38,095 nt of DNA from Bacteroides sp. (GTDB lineage Bacteria; Bacteroidota; Bacteroidia; Bacteroidales; Bacteroidaceae). The notes below the pieces were generated by a model. That model worked only from the letters and a program-made list of their open reading frames with translations, had not been told where the DNA came from and ran no database searches. Of the stretch, positions 14,752 to 25,007 are shown in pieces. The translations under genes were made by a program, and so were the position numbers. The DNA lies in the NCBI GenBank assembly GCA_015060735.1, contig SUXX01000022.1, positions 1-38,095 of the forward strand. Direction: 5' to 3'. How positions within the stretch are numbered: the first letter of the stretch is position 1; every line of letters starts with the position of its first letter.

Positions 14752-16314
14752 TTAATCTTCGTCAAGGATTTTGGTGAAGAAGTTGGCCAGCTTTCCGGTG
14801 ATGCTGTTCTTTTCTTTCAGGTCCTTGACCTCTTTTTCAATCACTTGGATGGCTTCTTCCTTTTCCGGGATGTTCATGTCTGAAGCCTTCTTGAGCTTCT
14901 TGAGTGCATCACCGTATTTTTCTTCAGTCTTCAGCTTGACAGCTTCTTGAATCAACTCTTCGCATTCGGCCTTCCGCTTTCTTTCGGCTTCGATGGCAGC
15001 CTTTTCAGCTTCCCGTTCGGCCTTCTGCTTGGCTATGATGGCTTCTTTTTCTTCCTGACGTTTGCGTTCTTCCTGCTTCTTGGCTTCCTCGGCACTCTCT
15101 CCGTCTTCAGTGAAAAGTGTTTCCTGTATATGTTGAGGCTGTTCCTTCTTTTCCGGAAGAATGATGCAACAGTTTTCCTTGCCGGCGGCCAGAAGTGCAA
15201 TCAGCGTGGTGTAGGAACCATCCTTCTTGACTTCGATGCCTTTCAATGAAATCTGCGTATCTTTGGCTACTCTGATTTTATCTATTTTGGTCCGTTTGGT
15301 AAAGGCTTCTTCCATGTTCTTGAGATTGGCTCCTCCACCGGTTATTACGGCACCGGCCAACAATTTGTTTTCATAGCCGGAGAGGGAAATCTGGTTGAGC
15401 ACATTGTCCAGGATTTCATTGACACGTGCCTCAATAATCTCTTCCAGTAAGATAGCATTGATGGAACATTTGCCTTCCAAGGTGTAGGTCAGGTTTTCGT
15501 CTTCGCCTTCCTGCGGCTCTCGGTAAGCCTGGCCGAATTGTATTTTCAATGCTTCGGCATCTTCTTCTTCGATTTGCTGGCTGCAAATGTCTTTCGTAAT
15601 GTTGTTTCCCCCCAAAGGGATAACCGCCAAATGACGGAGAATGTTGTTCTTGTAGACAGAAACAGTGGTGGTGTCTCCACCAAAGTCGACAAGCACACAG
15701 CCCGAACGCTTTTCACTGCCGGTCAATACGGCATCGCCCAAAGCCAACGGAGCGATGAGGTCATCGGCATCCTCGGCTATCTGACAGTGTGCCAGGTCAC
15801 AGCACTGAATGATGTTCTCTCTGACATTCTTGCGAGCGATGATGTTTAAGAAACGTGCTTCGATGTGGTCGGTTTGCACGCCAACCGGTTCGTCGGTCAA
15901 GTCGTTGCCTACCTTGTATTCTTGTGGGGCTACTCCCAGGATTTGATAACCCACGATAGGTGCGGCCCGATTGCTGTCTTCGAGCGAATCAATCAGTTCC
16001 TGAGAAATTTTGGTTTCTTCTTCCAAATGGCGTACCTCGGTGTTGCGGATAGTGCGGAGTGACTGACCGCCCATGCCGATATATACTTTACCTATCGAAG
16101 CCTTTAAAGTCGATTCCAGTTTGTTGATAATCGAAGTAAGGCTTAGAGTCGTTTTGTCTATGTTATAAATAACTCCTTTTCGGATGCAGCCGGAGGCTTT
16201 TTCGCTAGCCATGGCTAAAATTTGTATACTTCCGTCCGGGAGTTTCTTTCCTGCAATGCCGGTAATCTTTGATGATCCCAACTCAATCGCTACAATAAAA
16301 TCTGTTGCTGTCAT
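14752..16314 (-). CDS. ftsA: Cell division protein FtsA with long charged C-terminal extension
   Basis: A 520-residue actin-like protein that links FtsZ to the membrane. ATP-binding landmarks are the phosphate-1 loop AIELGSSKITGIAG (9-22), LVDFGGDTTTVSV (208-220) and GAVITGGGANLKNM (321-334). The actin-like core ends near residue 380. Residues 388-505 form a Lys/Glu/Ala-rich extension, probably a coiled coil, absent from the about 420-residue E. coli protein. The end, TGKLANFFTKILDED, is an amphipathic helix suited to membrane binding. It starts 4 bases after the ftsQ stop. Confidence 0.97.
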   Translation of the reverse strand: MTATDFIVAIELGSSKITGIAGKKLPDGSIQILAMASEKASGCIRKGVIYNIDKTTLSLTSIINKLESTLKASIGKVYIGMGGQSLRTIRNTEVRHLEEETKISQELIDSLEDSNRAAPIVGYQILGVAPQEYKVGNDLTDEPVGVQTDHIEARFLNIIARKNVRENIIQCCDLAHCQIAEDADDLIAPLALGDAVLTGSEKRSGCVLVDFGGDTTTVSVYKNNILRHLAVIPLGGNNITKDICSQQIEEEDAEALKIQFGQAYREPQEGEDENLTYTLEGKCSINAILLEEIIEARVNEILDNVLNQISLSGYENKLLAGAVITGGGANLKNMEEAFTKRTKIDKIRVAKDTQISLKGIEVKKDGSYTTLIALLAAGKENCCIILPEKKEQPQHIQETLFTEDGESAEEAKKQEERKRQEEKEAIIAKQKAEREAEKAAIEAERKRKAECEELIQEAVKLKTEEKYGDALKKLKKASDMNIPEKEEAIQVIEKEVKDLKEKNSITGKLANFFTKILDED

Positions 16315-16317
16315 ATC

Positions 16318-17055
16318 TTACTTCTCTTTTTTGGTACAAATAATTTGATTGCTGAACTCCAAACTGATGCGGCTGTACTTGTTCCAACCTACTTCGTTGA
16401 GTCCTTTGATATAAAATGTCTTCAACCGTTCGAACTTTTCTTCATAATTGCCCGGCTTGCCCAGGAATATGACATGGTCGCCTACATGAGGTATTAGTTC
16501 CAATTCTTTGGTTGGCGTGACATTGATTTGTTGTATCTGAGCCTTCCATAATGGATGGTTCTGAATGAACATTCCAAATTCGTATAGTTCTTTCGTGGCA
16601 AATGCCTTGTCGATGTTCCCTGTTGCAATGACTACATTGGCTGCACTGTTAGGAATAGGCATGGCATGAGCCTTGTCGTCAATATAATAATTTTCACCGT
16701 TTGCCGCCATAATCCGCATGATGGGCAGGCGTTGGGTAACTTTGATTCCAATACGGTTTCCGGCAGTTCGGAAACATTCCACATTGCCAATCAAAGGATG
16801 TTGTCCCAGTTCTTCTTCCAACAAGCGGGTATTGATTTCTGCCATCTTCTTCCCGATGGGTGAAAGTTTCTTGCTATTTAAGGTTCGAAGCACTTCCTTC
16901 TTGGTGATAAATCCATGGTCGATACTGTCGGTGATGACCAATTCCATACCCGTGCAAGTCTCCTCGGTAGGCTTGCCGTTGAATGCAGTGACTGCTACAA
17001 CCAGGTAGGCAGTGATAAGCATCAAGAATAAGAGTATGAAAAGTTTCTTTATCAT
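16318..17055 (-). CDS. ftsQ: Cell division protein FtsQ
   Basis: A 245-residue bitopic division protein. A short cytoplasmic start is followed by one transmembrane helix (LFILLFLMLITAYLVVAVTAF). A POTRA-like part begins ITDSIDHGFITKKEVLRTL, and IGNVECFRTAGNRIGIKVTQRLPIMRI matches the FtsQ/DivIB core. Sequence conservation is low in this family, so the call leans on topology and position between murC and ftsA. The start overlaps the murC stop by 4 bases. Confidence 0.9.
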   Translation of the reverse strand: MIKKLFILLFLMLITAYLVVAVTAFNGKPTEETCTGMELVITDSIDHGFITKKEVLRTLNSKKLSPIGKKMAEINTRLLEEELGQHPLIGNVECFRTAGNRIGIKVTQRLPIMRIMAANGENYYIDDKAHAMPIPNSAANVVIATGNIDKAFATKELYEFGMFIQNHPLWKAQIQQINVTPTKELELIPHVGDHVIFLGKPGNYEEKFERLKTFYIKGLNEVGWNKYSRISLEFSNQIICTKKEK

Positions 17056-18428
17056 TGTTGGTTCAATAGGTTACAGATTTGGGATGCATAGTTCTCGATG
17101 TCTCCCGCACCTAAGGTGATTAACACTTCAATGTCTTTTTGATTCAAGACATCAAGGATTTCTTCTTTTTTGCACAGGGTCTTCATGATTCCCGGGCGAA
17201 GATTGTCGTATATCAATTGGCTGCTGACTCCTTCTATCGGTAATTCCCGGGCCGGATAGATGTCGGTCAGAATCACTTCATCCAAAAGCGACAAACTGTC
17301 TGCAAAATCTTTATAGAAGTCACGGGTACGTGTATAAAGATGCGGTTGGAAAACGGCTGTCAGCTTTTTGTCCTGATACAAGGCTCGCATAGACAAGATG
17401 CATTGCCGGATTTCTTCCGGATGGTGGGCATAATCACTGAGATATACCTTCTTGTCTGTCTTTATCTTGAAGTCGAAACGGCGTTCCACCCCTCGGAACG
17501 AGGCCATGGCTGCTTTGATTTCATCGGGGGTTACACCACTCAGTTGTGCCAGGGCCATGGCTGCAATGCCATTTTCGATATTAATAGCTACGGGTACCCC
17601 GAGCTGTATATCCTGAATATTTCCTAAAGGGGAAACATAGTCAAAATAAATCTCGCCGTTACCGATACGGATGTTTTCGGCATGAAAGTCTCCTTCTTCT
17701 TGTGAATAGGTGTACAAGGTGACTCCTTCTTGTAATTGAGGTTTTAGCTTGATGCCTTTCCGGGCTATCAATGCTCCACCCGGTTGAATGAGTGAAGTAT
17801 AATGGCTGAAACTATCCAAATAGGCTTCTTCTGTTCCATAGATGTCCAAATGGTCGGCATCGGTGGCTGTAATGACCGATGCAAACGGAGACAGCCAGTG
17901 GAAAGAACGGTCGAACTCGTCAGCTTCGATAACGATAAAGTCGCTTTCTTTCGAGAGCAAAAGGTTGGTACCGTAATTCTTTGAGATACCTCCCAGGAAG
18001 GCGTTGCAACCAATATGTGATTGGTGCAATAGGTGAGCCGTTATGGTAGAAGTAGTGGTTTTCCCATGCGTGCCGGCTACACATAAACCTTTACCCGAGC
18101 GAGTCAGCATACCCAAGACTTGGGCACGTTTTTGAATCGTAAATCCGTGGTTGCGGAAATACGCCAGTTCCTGATGTGTATCGGGTATGGCTGGAGTATA
18201 TACAATCAGTGTGGAAGATGCATCTTGGAATTCGACTGGAATCAAAGATATATCTTCCTTATAATGAATGAGGGCACCTTCTTCAATCAGTTTCTCTGTC
18301 AACTCACTTGGCGTACGGTCGTAACCGCCTACATGCTTGCCTTTCGACAAGAAATAGCGGGCGATGGCACTCATTCCTATTCCTCCAACACCTATAAAAT
18401 AGACTGACTTCAGTTGGTTAACATCCAT
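17052..18428 (-). CDS. murC: UDP-N-acetylmuramate--L-alanine ligase MurC
   Basis: A 458-residue cytoplasmic Mur ligase that adds L-alanine to UDP-MurNAc with ATP. It begins with the Rossmann motif FIGVGGIGMSAIARYFLSKG. The ATP loop is VAGTHGKTTTS, and the central domain has IEADEFDRSFHWLSP and ITATDADHLDIYGT. The C-terminal domain holds DYAHHPEEIRQCI and AVFQPHLYTRTRDF, all MurC hallmarks. It overlaps murG by 11 bases and ftsQ by 4. The length is normal. Confidence 0.98.
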   Translation of the reverse strand: MDVNQLKSVYFIGVGGIGMSAIARYFLSKGKHVGGYDRTPSELTEKLIEEGALIHYKEDISLIPVEFQDASSTLIVYTPAIPDTHQELAYFRNHGFTIQKRAQVLGMLTRSGKGLCVAGTHGKTTTSTITAHLLHQSHIGCNAFLGGISKNYGTNLLLSKESDFIVIEADEFDRSFHWLSPFASVITATDADHLDIYGTEEAYLDSFSHYTSLIQPGGALIARKGIKLKPQLQEGVTLYTYSQEEGDFHAENIRIGNGEIYFDYVSPLGNIQDIQLGVPVAINIENGIAAMALAQLSGVTPDEIKAAMASFRGVERRFDFKIKTDKKVYLSDYAHHPEEIRQCILSMRALYQDKKLTAVFQPHLYTRTRDFYKDFADSLSLLDEVILTDIYPARELPIEGVSSQLIYDNLRPGIMKTLCKKEEILDVLNQKDIEVLITLGAGDIENYASQICNLLNQQ

Positions 18429-19548
18429 GTTCTTCTCTATATTTTTCGGCTAGCTTGATTACTTCTTTGGCGATGATGTTCGCAGAGTCTGTAAACGCCA
18501 GCCCGGCAATGTTTGTACTTAAGTTTTTCAATAAGCCCGGTTGATTGACGGCCTGAATAGCTTCATCCAACAATTTTTCTTTGGCTTCCGCATCTTTCAC
18601 GTAAAGAGCTGCTTCTTTGTTGACTAAGGCCAAAGCGTTCTTGGTCTGATGGTCTTCGGCAACATTGGGTGAAGGAACCAAAATGACCGGTTTTTGGAGC
18701 AAGCAAAACTCAGAGATGGAACCGGCTCCTGCACGACTGATGATTAAATCGGCTGCACTGTATGCAGTAGCCATATCGCTGATAAAGTCGGTTGTATGCA
18801 ACATGGGTAATTCTCCGGCTTTGGCTACGGCTTCTCTAGCTTCTTCAATATAGATTTTCCCGGTTTGCCAAATGAATTGGATACCCGAATTCCGGATCTT
18901 GTCCAAGTTCTCCATGAGGCATTGGTTGATGGTTCGTGCCCCTAAACTTCCACCTAAAATGAGAATGGTTTGTTTCTTTGGATCCAATCCGAATGAACGG
19001 ATGGCATCTTCTCGGTTGATATTCGGGTTACGCAAACCTTGTCTTACCGGATTCCCGGTCAATATAATCTTGTCTTTCTCAAAGAAGCGTTCCATTCCTT
19101 CGTATGCCACACATATCTTGTGGGCCTTTTTAGCTAATAACTTGTTGGTTACTCCAGCGTATGAATTTTGTTCCTGAAGCAGTGTCGGGATTCCCATATT
19201 TCCGGCTACCTTCAGTGTTGGTCCGCTAGCATATCCTCCCACACCAACAGCGGCATGTGGCCTGAACTCCTTGATAATCTTCTTGGCCAATCGTTGGCTT
19301 TTGAATAGTTTGACAAGTACAGGAATATTCTTCAATAGATTTTTTCGGTTGAATCCTGCAACGGGTAAACCTTTTATGGGGTAGCCGGCAGCGGGTACAC
19401 GATGCATTTCCATTCGGCCTTCAGCACCTACAAACAGAATCTCTGTGTCGGGCTTTTGCTCCTTGATGGCATTGGCAATGGATACGGCAGGGAAAATGTG
19501 TCCTCCTGTACCGCCTCCGCTAATGATTATTCTTAAATTATCTTTCAT
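18418..19548 (-). CDS. murG: Lipid II synthase MurG
   Basis: A 376-residue GT-B glycosyltransferase that adds GlcNAc from UDP-GlcNAc to lipid I at the inner face of the membrane. Hallmarks are IISGGGTGGHIFPAVSIANA at the start, GVGGYASGPTLKVAG, LLQEQNSYAGVTNKLLA, LILGGSLGARTINQ and the donor-site stretch ISRAGAGSISEFCLLQKPVI. An open frame extends 117 bases further upstream into ftsW, but the ATG directly before KDNLRIIISGGGTGG matches the family start, so the shorter form is chosen. That leaves a 91-base gap after ftsW, the largest inside the operon. Confidence 0.97.
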   Translation of the reverse strand: MKDNLRIIISGGGTGGHIFPAVSIANAIKEQKPDTEILFVGAEGRMEMHRVPAAGYPIKGLPVAGFNRKNLLKNIPVLVKLFKSQRLAKKIIKEFRPHAAVGVGGYASGPTLKVAGNMGIPTLLQEQNSYAGVTNKLLAKKAHKICVAYEGMERFFEKDKIILTGNPVRQGLRNPNINREDAIRSFGLDPKKQTILILGGSLGARTINQCLMENLDKIRNSGIQFIWQTGKIYIEEAREAVAKAGELPMLHTTDFISDMATAYSAADLIISRAGAGSISEFCLLQKPVILVPSPNVAEDHQTKNALALVNKEAALYVKDAEAKEKLLDEAIQAVNQPGLLKNLSTNIAGLAFTDSANIIAKEVIKLAEKYREEHGC

Positions 19549-19571
19549 GACTTCTTTGGGCTTCTTGCTTG

Positions 19572-19579
19572 CAAAGTTA
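19572..19579 (-). promoter_or_regulatory. Possible internal -7 element ahead of murG
   Basis: On the minus strand TAACTTTG fits the TAnnTTTG motif, 23 bases before the chosen murG start and within the only sizeable gap of the operon. No good -33 box is seen. Confidence 0.35.
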
Positions 19580-19639
19580 GGAATATAAGTTTTAAAATCC
19601 TCAGGATGATAGCTGTTTATTTTGGGGAATTTACACAAA

Positions 19640-20923
19640 TTATGCATCTTCCTTTTCGTTCTCATTGTTAGCTATTTCCTGAGCTTGGAGAATGAGAGCT
19701 TGTGCTGCAGCCTGTAACTTTTCGTTATTCATTTGTTCTTCCTCTTGCATGCGTTGTTCTTCTTTACTTGCTACATAGCGACTGACACTAAGGATCATGC
19801 CGATGTAAGCACAATTAATCAGTGTTGAAGTCCCCCCTTTGCTGATTAAAGGTAGGGGTTGGCCGGTAACGGGAAACAGTCCGACGGCTACCATCATGTT
19901 CAGCATGGCTTGTGATACGAGCAACAGGGCAATCCCCATAATCAGGAAGGCGGGGAAGGGTTTGTCGCACCGTTTGGCTATTCTTCCGGCACGTATCAAT
20001 AGCCAGAGATAAAGCATAACGATGAACGCTCCTCCTAACAAGCCTAGTTCTTCTATGACAATGGCAAAGATGAAATCGGAAAAGGCTTGCGATAAGAAGT
20101 CGCGTTGAACACTATTTCCGGGCATCTTGCCGATGATGTTGCTGGTAGCGATAGCAATGTTGGCATGGGCTATTTGTGCATCTTTGTCAATGTCGAATTT
20201 GGCTGCCGGTATGGCCCCTTTGTCTTCGGCAAATCCTTTGATACGGCTTTGCCAGGTAGAAAAGCGGTGAGTCCCCGGTATATTTTCATAGACGCTGGGC
20301 GGTATGATGACGATAACGCTGACCAATAATGCGAGGCCGAGTCCAACAATGCCGACCAATTTGCCGATTTGTTTCCAAGGTACCCTGCCGATAAGCATCA
20401 TTAAAAAGACAACTCCGGCAAGTAAGGCTGCGGTGGAGCCATTTTCGGGTGCAATCAGAATGAATACGATTCCCAAAATCCACATAATGTATTTGAAGGC
20501 TTTGGGATGAGCACCGTTTTCTTCTTGAAATTTGGATAAGATGAAAGCGGTGACTATGATGACAGCCATTTTAGCTAACTCGGAAGGCTGAAACTGTACG
20601 CCAAAGAAATTCATCCAACGGGCTGCTCCATTCACATAATTCCCCATAACCATTACGATTAACAGAAGTATGCACGAAATAGGGAGCAGGAAAAAAGGTA
20701 GGACGCTGAAGTATTTGCACGGGATGTTATGTACAAGTACTACAATGAATGCCCCCACCATCAGTATGACACTGTGCTGAGTGATAGGCCCCCAATGATC
20801 CCCACTTTTATAGGTGAGAGTACTAGCTGCACTGAACACCTCGACGATGGAAATCAGACAAAGGAAAAGGAAGATAATCCAAATGACTTTGTCTCCTTTG
20901 AATAAATCTTTAATCAGGTCCAT
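19640..20923 (-). CDS. ftsW: Septal SEDS glycosyltransferase FtsW
   Basis: A 427-residue SEDS-family polytopic membrane protein that polymerises lipid II at the septum with its paired transpeptidase. About ten hydrophobic helices are visible. Family motifs include NGAARWMNFFGVQFQPSELAK, APENGSTAALL, the loop around IPGTHRFSTWQSRI, and GLFPVTGQPLPLISKGGTST near the C-terminus. A charged cytoplasmic tail (KEEQRMQEEEQMNNEKLQ) ends the protein. It starts 3 bases after murD, next to the murG and ftsI genes it works with. Confidence 0.97.
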   Translation of the reverse strand: MDLIKDLFKGDKVIWIIFLFLCLISIVEVFSAASTLTYKSGDHWGPITQHSVILMVGAFIVVLVHNIPCKYFSVLPFFLLPISCILLLIVMVMGNYVNGAARWMNFFGVQFQPSELAKMAVIIVTAFILSKFQEENGAHPKAFKYIMWILGIVFILIAPENGSTAALLAGVVFLMMLIGRVPWKQIGKLVGIVGLGLALLVSVIVIIPPSVYENIPGTHRFSTWQSRIKGFAEDKGAIPAAKFDIDKDAQIAHANIAIATSNIIGKMPGNSVQRDFLSQAFSDFIFAIVIEELGLLGGAFIVMLYLWLLIRAGRIAKRCDKPFPAFLIMGIALLLVSQAMLNMMVAVGLFPVTGQPLPLISKGGTSTLINCAYIGMILSVSRYVASKEEQRMQEEEQMNNEKLQAAAQALILQAQEIANNENEKEDA

Positions 20924-20926
20924 AGC

Positions 20927-22261
20927 TTATAAATTTCTAACGCATTGCTTGAATTGTTCGCCACGGTCTTCGTAGCTTTTGAAAAGGTCGAAACTGGCAC
21001 AACAAGGACTTAACAAAACCGTCTCTCCCTTTTGTGCCATCTTGTAAGCGGCATTTACGGCGTCTTGCATGCTTTGTACATCGGCTACAGGCAACCCGAA
21101 ACCGTCAAAGAATTGATGTAGCTTCTCGTTGTGTAACCCCATATAAATTAGTCCAGTACATTTCTCCTTTACCAGGTCTGCTATTTCGGTATAATCATTT
21201 CCTTTGTCTTTCCCACCTAGAATAAGGATGGTTTTGGTCTTCATGCTTTGCAAGGCATACCAGCAAGAGTTTACGTTGGTAGCTTTGGAGTCGTTGATGT
21301 AGTCTACTCCCCGAACCCGGCAGACCTTTTCAAGTCTGTGCTCTACGCCTTTAAAATCGCTGAGTGCTTCTCTGATGCATTCTTTACGTATCCCTGCAAT
21401 ATTGGCAGAAATGCCGGCGGCCATGGAGTTGAATAAATTGTGTGTGCCCGAAAGAGCTAATTCCTCTTGTTCCATGTTGAATGCAATAGGTTCTGCAAAG
21501 TGTACCTTGGTGTTTTCAAGGTAGGCTGCACTTCCTTCTGTACCTTTTTCGCCAAAAGGATAATAATGTCCGTGAATCCCATATTTGTGAAGTTCTTTTT
21601 GGATAATGGGATCTTCGTTCCAGAAAATGAATGCATCTTCGTTTGTCTGGTTTTGGATGATACGGAACTTGGCATCGACATAGTTCTGCATCTCATGATC
21701 ATAGCGGTCCAAATGATCCGGTGTGATGTTCATCAAGACAGCAATGTTTGCATGGAATTTATACATGTTGTCAAGTTGGAAGCTACTCAACTCAATGACA
21801 TAATAATCATAGTTGCATTCAGCTACCTGATAAGCCAGGCTAAGTCCGATATTGCCGGCTAGACCTACGTTTAACCCTGCTTTCTTAAAAATATGGTATA
21901 TCAAGGAAGTGGTTGTTGTCTTTCCGTTACTGCCGGTGATACAAATCATTTTGGCATGGGTATATCTGCCGGCAAACTCTATTTCCGAGATGATTGGAAT
22001 TCCTTTTTCCTTTAGCTTGACAATCATGGGTGCTTCGTTGGGAATACCCGGACTTTTGATTACTTCATCGGCATTCAGTATTAATTCTTCTGTATGTTTC
22101 CCTTCTTCCCAAGCGATACCTCGTTCGTTCAACATTTGTTTGTATTTATCCTTAATGCCAGACATGTCGGATACAAAAGTGTCAAACCCTTGTTTCTTGG
22201 CAAGAACAGCTGCTCCCGCTCCGCTTTCTCCTGCTCCTAATATAACAATTCTTTTAGCCAT
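20927..22261 (-). CDS. murD: UDP-N-acetylmuramoylalanine--D-glutamate ligase MurD
   Basis: A 444-residue Mur ligase that adds D-glutamate to UDP-MurNAc-L-Ala. It begins IVILGAGESGAGAAVLAKKQG (Rossmann-like), with the ATP loop ITGSNGKTTTTSLIYHI, then VIELSSFQLD and MNITPDHLDRYDH. The C-terminal domain has GVEHRLEKVCRVRGVDYINDSKATN and ILGGKDKGNDY, then LLSPCCASFDLFKSYEDRGEQF. The length is normal. It lies 5 bases after mraY. Confidence 0.98.
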   Translation of the reverse strand: MAKRIVILGAGESGAGAAVLAKKQGFDTFVSDMSGIKDKYKQMLNERGIAWEEGKHTEELILNADEVIKSPGIPNEAPMIVKLKEKGIPIISEIEFAGRYTHAKMICITGSNGKTTTTSLIYHIFKKAGLNVGLAGNIGLSLAYQVAECNYDYYVIELSSFQLDNMYKFHANIAVLMNITPDHLDRYDHEMQNYVDAKFRIIQNQTNEDAFIFWNEDPIIQKELHKYGIHGHYYPFGEKGTEGSAAYLENTKVHFAEPIAFNMEQEELALSGTHNLFNSMAAGISANIAGIRKECIREALSDFKGVEHRLEKVCRVRGVDYINDSKATNVNSCWYALQSMKTKTILILGGKDKGNDYTEIADLVKEKCTGLIYMGLHNEKLHQFFDGFGLPVADVQSMQDAVNAAYKMAQKGETVLLSPCCASFDLFKSYEDRGEQFKQCVRNL

Positions 22262-22266
22262 TGTTG

Positions 22267-23535
22267 TTATCTGATTTTGAGGGTAATGATTGTAATTGCT
22301 GCTAATATGATGGTAATAATCCAGAATCGGACTGTAATCTTAGATTCATGGTACACATTATTAGGTTTGGTAAATAAATAACTGCATTCAGGATCCAATT
22401 GTGCTTTGGTAATTCTGAAATGGTCATGTATTGGAGTTCTTTTAAATATGCGTTGTTTGACTCCTTTCTTTTTTCCGGCTTGGAAATACTTTACTTGTAG
22501 AATAACCGAAAGATTTTCTACCAGGAAGATGCCGCATAAGATGGGGATTAACAATTCTTTGTGGATAATAATGGCAAAGACTGCAATAATCCCACCGATA
22601 GTCAAACTGCCGGTGTCGCCCATAAATACTTGTGCCGGAAAGGCATTATACCACAGAAAACCGATTAATGAACCAATGAAGGCACAGATGAAGATAACAA
22701 GTTCCTCACTGCCCGGAATAAACATGATGTTCAGATAACTGGCGTATTCAATGTGGCTGGATACATAGGCTAATATACCCAGGGTTAATCCGATAATTGC
22801 AGAATTACCTGCGGCCATCCCGTCCATCCCGTCATTTAAGTTGGCTCCGTTTGAGACGGCTGTTACCACAAAAATGGTCACAAAAACAAAAAGAATCCAA
22901 CCGGCAGTTTGAGCGTGTTCTCCCATAAAGCCAACCAAATCAGCATAATCCAAGTTGTTGTTCTTGAAAAATGGGATAGTCGTTTTAGTCGATTTTTGGT
23001 CCTGACTATTATGTACTACTTCCACAATTTCGCCTCCTTTTTGAATTTCGTTGTTTTCGCGAATAACAACATCCGGACTTAAATAGAGGGTTAAGCCGAC
23101 TATCAGTCCTAAACCAACTTGACCGATAATTTTAAATTTCCCGTGCAGACCTTCCTTGTCTTTTCTGAAAGTCTTGATATAATCATCAAGAAACCCTAAT
23201 GTTCCCAGCCAAATGGTGGTTATTAGCATCAGAATCATGTAGATGTTATGCAATTTGCCTAATAAAAGGCAAGGAATCAATGTAGCGAATATGATGATAA
23301 TTCCCCCCATCGTAGGAACCCCTTTTTTGTTTACATTGAAAGGGTCGATGGATGCATCTCGTTGTACTTCTGTTATTTGCTTCTTTTTCAACAGGGTGAT
23401 GAAGTATTCACCAAAAATAGTCGAAATGAGCAATGCCAGAATGATTGCCATGAGCGAACGGAAGGATACGTATCCAAACATTCGTGCCCCAGGGAAATCA
23501 AATTGTTCTAAGTAGTCAAATAAATAGTATAGCAT
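22267..23535 (-). CDS. mraY: Phospho-MurNAc-pentapeptide transferase MraY
   Basis: A 422-residue polytopic enzyme that joins phospho-MurNAc-pentapeptide to undecaprenyl phosphate, forming lipid I. Motifs are GVPTMGGIIII, the DDYIKTFRKDKEGLHGKFK region with the catalytic Asp pair, NLNDGMDGMAAG, VFMGDTGSLTIGG, and RIFKRTPIHDHFR near the end. It is longer than the 360-residue E. coli enzyme because of an insert around QKGGEIVEVVHNSQDQKSTK, as in other Bacteroidales. It begins 8 bases after murE. Confidence 0.98.
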   Translation of the reverse strand: MLYYLFDYLEQFDFPGARMFGYVSFRSLMAIILALLISTIFGEYFITLLKKKQITEVQRDASIDPFNVNKKGVPTMGGIIIIFATLIPCLLLGKLHNIYMILMLITTIWLGTLGFLDDYIKTFRKDKEGLHGKFKIIGQVGLGLIVGLTLYLSPDVVIRENNEIQKGGEIVEVVHNSQDQKSTKTTIPFFKNNNLDYADLVGFMGEHAQTAGWILFVFVTIFVVTAVSNGANLNDGMDGMAAGNSAIIGLTLGILAYVSSHIEYASYLNIMFIPGSEELVIFICAFIGSLIGFLWYNAFPAQVFMGDTGSLTIGGIIAVFAIIIHKELLIPILCGIFLVENLSVILQVKYFQAGKKKGVKQRIFKRTPIHDHFRITKAQLDPECSYLFTKPNNVYHESKITVRFWIITIILAAITIITLKIR

Positions 23536-23543
23536 ATGATTGG

Positions 23544-25001
23544 TTATTCGTTAGCAAAAATTTCCTTAATAATTTCTTTATCATCAAAATGATATTTTAC
23601 ACCTTTTATTTCTTGGTAATTTTCATGTCCTTTACCCGCAATCAAGATTGCGTCATTGGCTTGAGCCAGCATACATGCAGTCTTAATGGCTTCTTTGCGA
23701 TCTGTAATGCTGATGACTTTTTTCTTGTCTTCTTGAGTTAGACCGGCCAACATATCATTGATGATGTCTTGGGGCTCTTCGAAACGCGGATTGTCAGATG
23801 TGATGATGACTTTATCGCTTTGTTTGACAGCCTCTTGTGCCATGAGGGGGCGTTTACCTTTATCTCGGTTTCCGCCGGCTCCAACGACTGTAATGACTTG
23901 TCCTCTACCATTTAACACTTCGTGAATGGTGTTCAATACATTCGTTAAAGCATCGGGGGTATGAGCATAGTCTACAATAGCACTATATCCTTTGGGTGAC
24001 CGTAGGGCATCGAATCGGCCGGAAACCGGACGGAGTGTACTTAATTTCAATAAAACGTCTTCGGGCTTTTTCCCCAATAAACAAGCGGCTCCATATACAG
24101 CAAGCAGATTGGATGCATTGAACCGACCGGTAAACTGCACGTTTACTTCGGTTTGGTTAATATCCAAAAGCATTCCTTCAAAACCATCTTCCAAAACTTT
24201 ACCTTTGAAGTCGCTGATGCTTCTCAATGAATATGTGCAGACTTTGGCTTTCGTGTTTTGAGTCATGACTAAACCATGCTTGTCGTCAAGGTTGGTTAAA
24301 GCAAAAGACGATTTAGGTAGATTGTCAAAAAAGGTCTTCTTGGCTTTCAGATAATTATCAACAGTCTTGTGATAATCCAAATGGTCACGAGTCAAGTTGG
24401 TAAATATGCCACCAGCGAAATGTAAACCTCCGATTCTTTTTTGGGCAACCGAATGGGAACTGACTTCCATAAATACATATTTGCAACCTTCTTCAGCCAT
24501 TCTGCCTAATAGACTATTCAATGTGATAGGATCGGGAGTCGTATGCTCTGTGGGGATGGCTTGGTCGTCAATATAGTTGCAGACGGTAGAAACCAATCCT
24601 ACTTTATATCCGAAAAGGCGGAACATATTATATAATAAGGTGGCAATTGTTGTTTTTCCGTTGGTGCCTGTTACTCCTATTAATTCGAGCTTGGATGTTG
24701 GATTTCCGTAAAAGGTTGTAGCTAGCTTGCCTACAGCCTCTTCCGTATCTGCTATTTTTATATATGTAATTCCTTCTTCCAGTTGGTCAGGGTATGTCTC
24801 GCAAACGACAGCTGAAGCTCCTTTTTCTATGGCTTTGCCGATATAGGCGTGCCCATCTGTTTGTGTACCTTTGAGTGCCACAAAAAGATGTCCGGATTCG
24901 ATCTTTCTAGAGTCTATATTGATTCCGGTGATGTTTTTTTCTATCTCTCCTTTGATTTCAATGACGTTGATACCTTTAAGGATTTCTTCTAGCTTCATCA
25001 T
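23544..25001 (-). CDS. murE: UDP-MurNAc-tripeptide ligase MurE (meso-DAP adding)
   Basis: A 485-residue Mur ligase that adds the third stem residue. The N-terminal domain binds UDP-MurNAc ([20 protein letters not shown]). The ATP loop is [18 protein letters not shown], and the central part has EHTTPDP and [14 protein letters not shown]. The C-terminal domain has [29 protein letters not shown] and SDNPRFEEP. The DNPR motif marks meso-diaminopimelate-specific enzymes, so the wall probably contains meso-DAP. It starts 6 bases after ftsI. Confidence 0.98.
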   Translation of the reverse strand: MMKLEEILKGINVIEIKGEIEKNITGINIDSRKIESGHLFVALKGTQTDGHAYIGKAIEKGASAVVCETYPDQLEEGITYIKIADTEEAVGKLATTFYGNPTSKLELIGVTGTNGKTTIATLLYNMFRLFGYKVGLVSTVCNYIDDQAIPTEHTTPDPITLNSLLGRMAEEGCKYVFMEVSSHSVAQKRIGGLHFAGGIFTNLTRDHLDYHKTVDNYLKAKKTFFDNLPKSSFALTNLDDKHGLVMTQNTKAKVCTYSLRSISDFKGKVLEDGFEGMLLDINQTEVNVQFTGRFNASNLLAVYGAACLLGKKPEDVLLKLSTLRPVSGRFDALRSPKGYSAIVDYAHTPDALTNVLNTIHEVLNGRGQVITVVGAGGNRDKGKRPLMAQEAVKQSDKVIITSDNPRFEEPQDIINDMLAGLTQEDKKKVISITDRKEAIKTACMLAQANDAILIAGKGHENYQEIKGVKYHFDDKEIIKEIFANE

Positions 25002-25007
25002 AAATTG

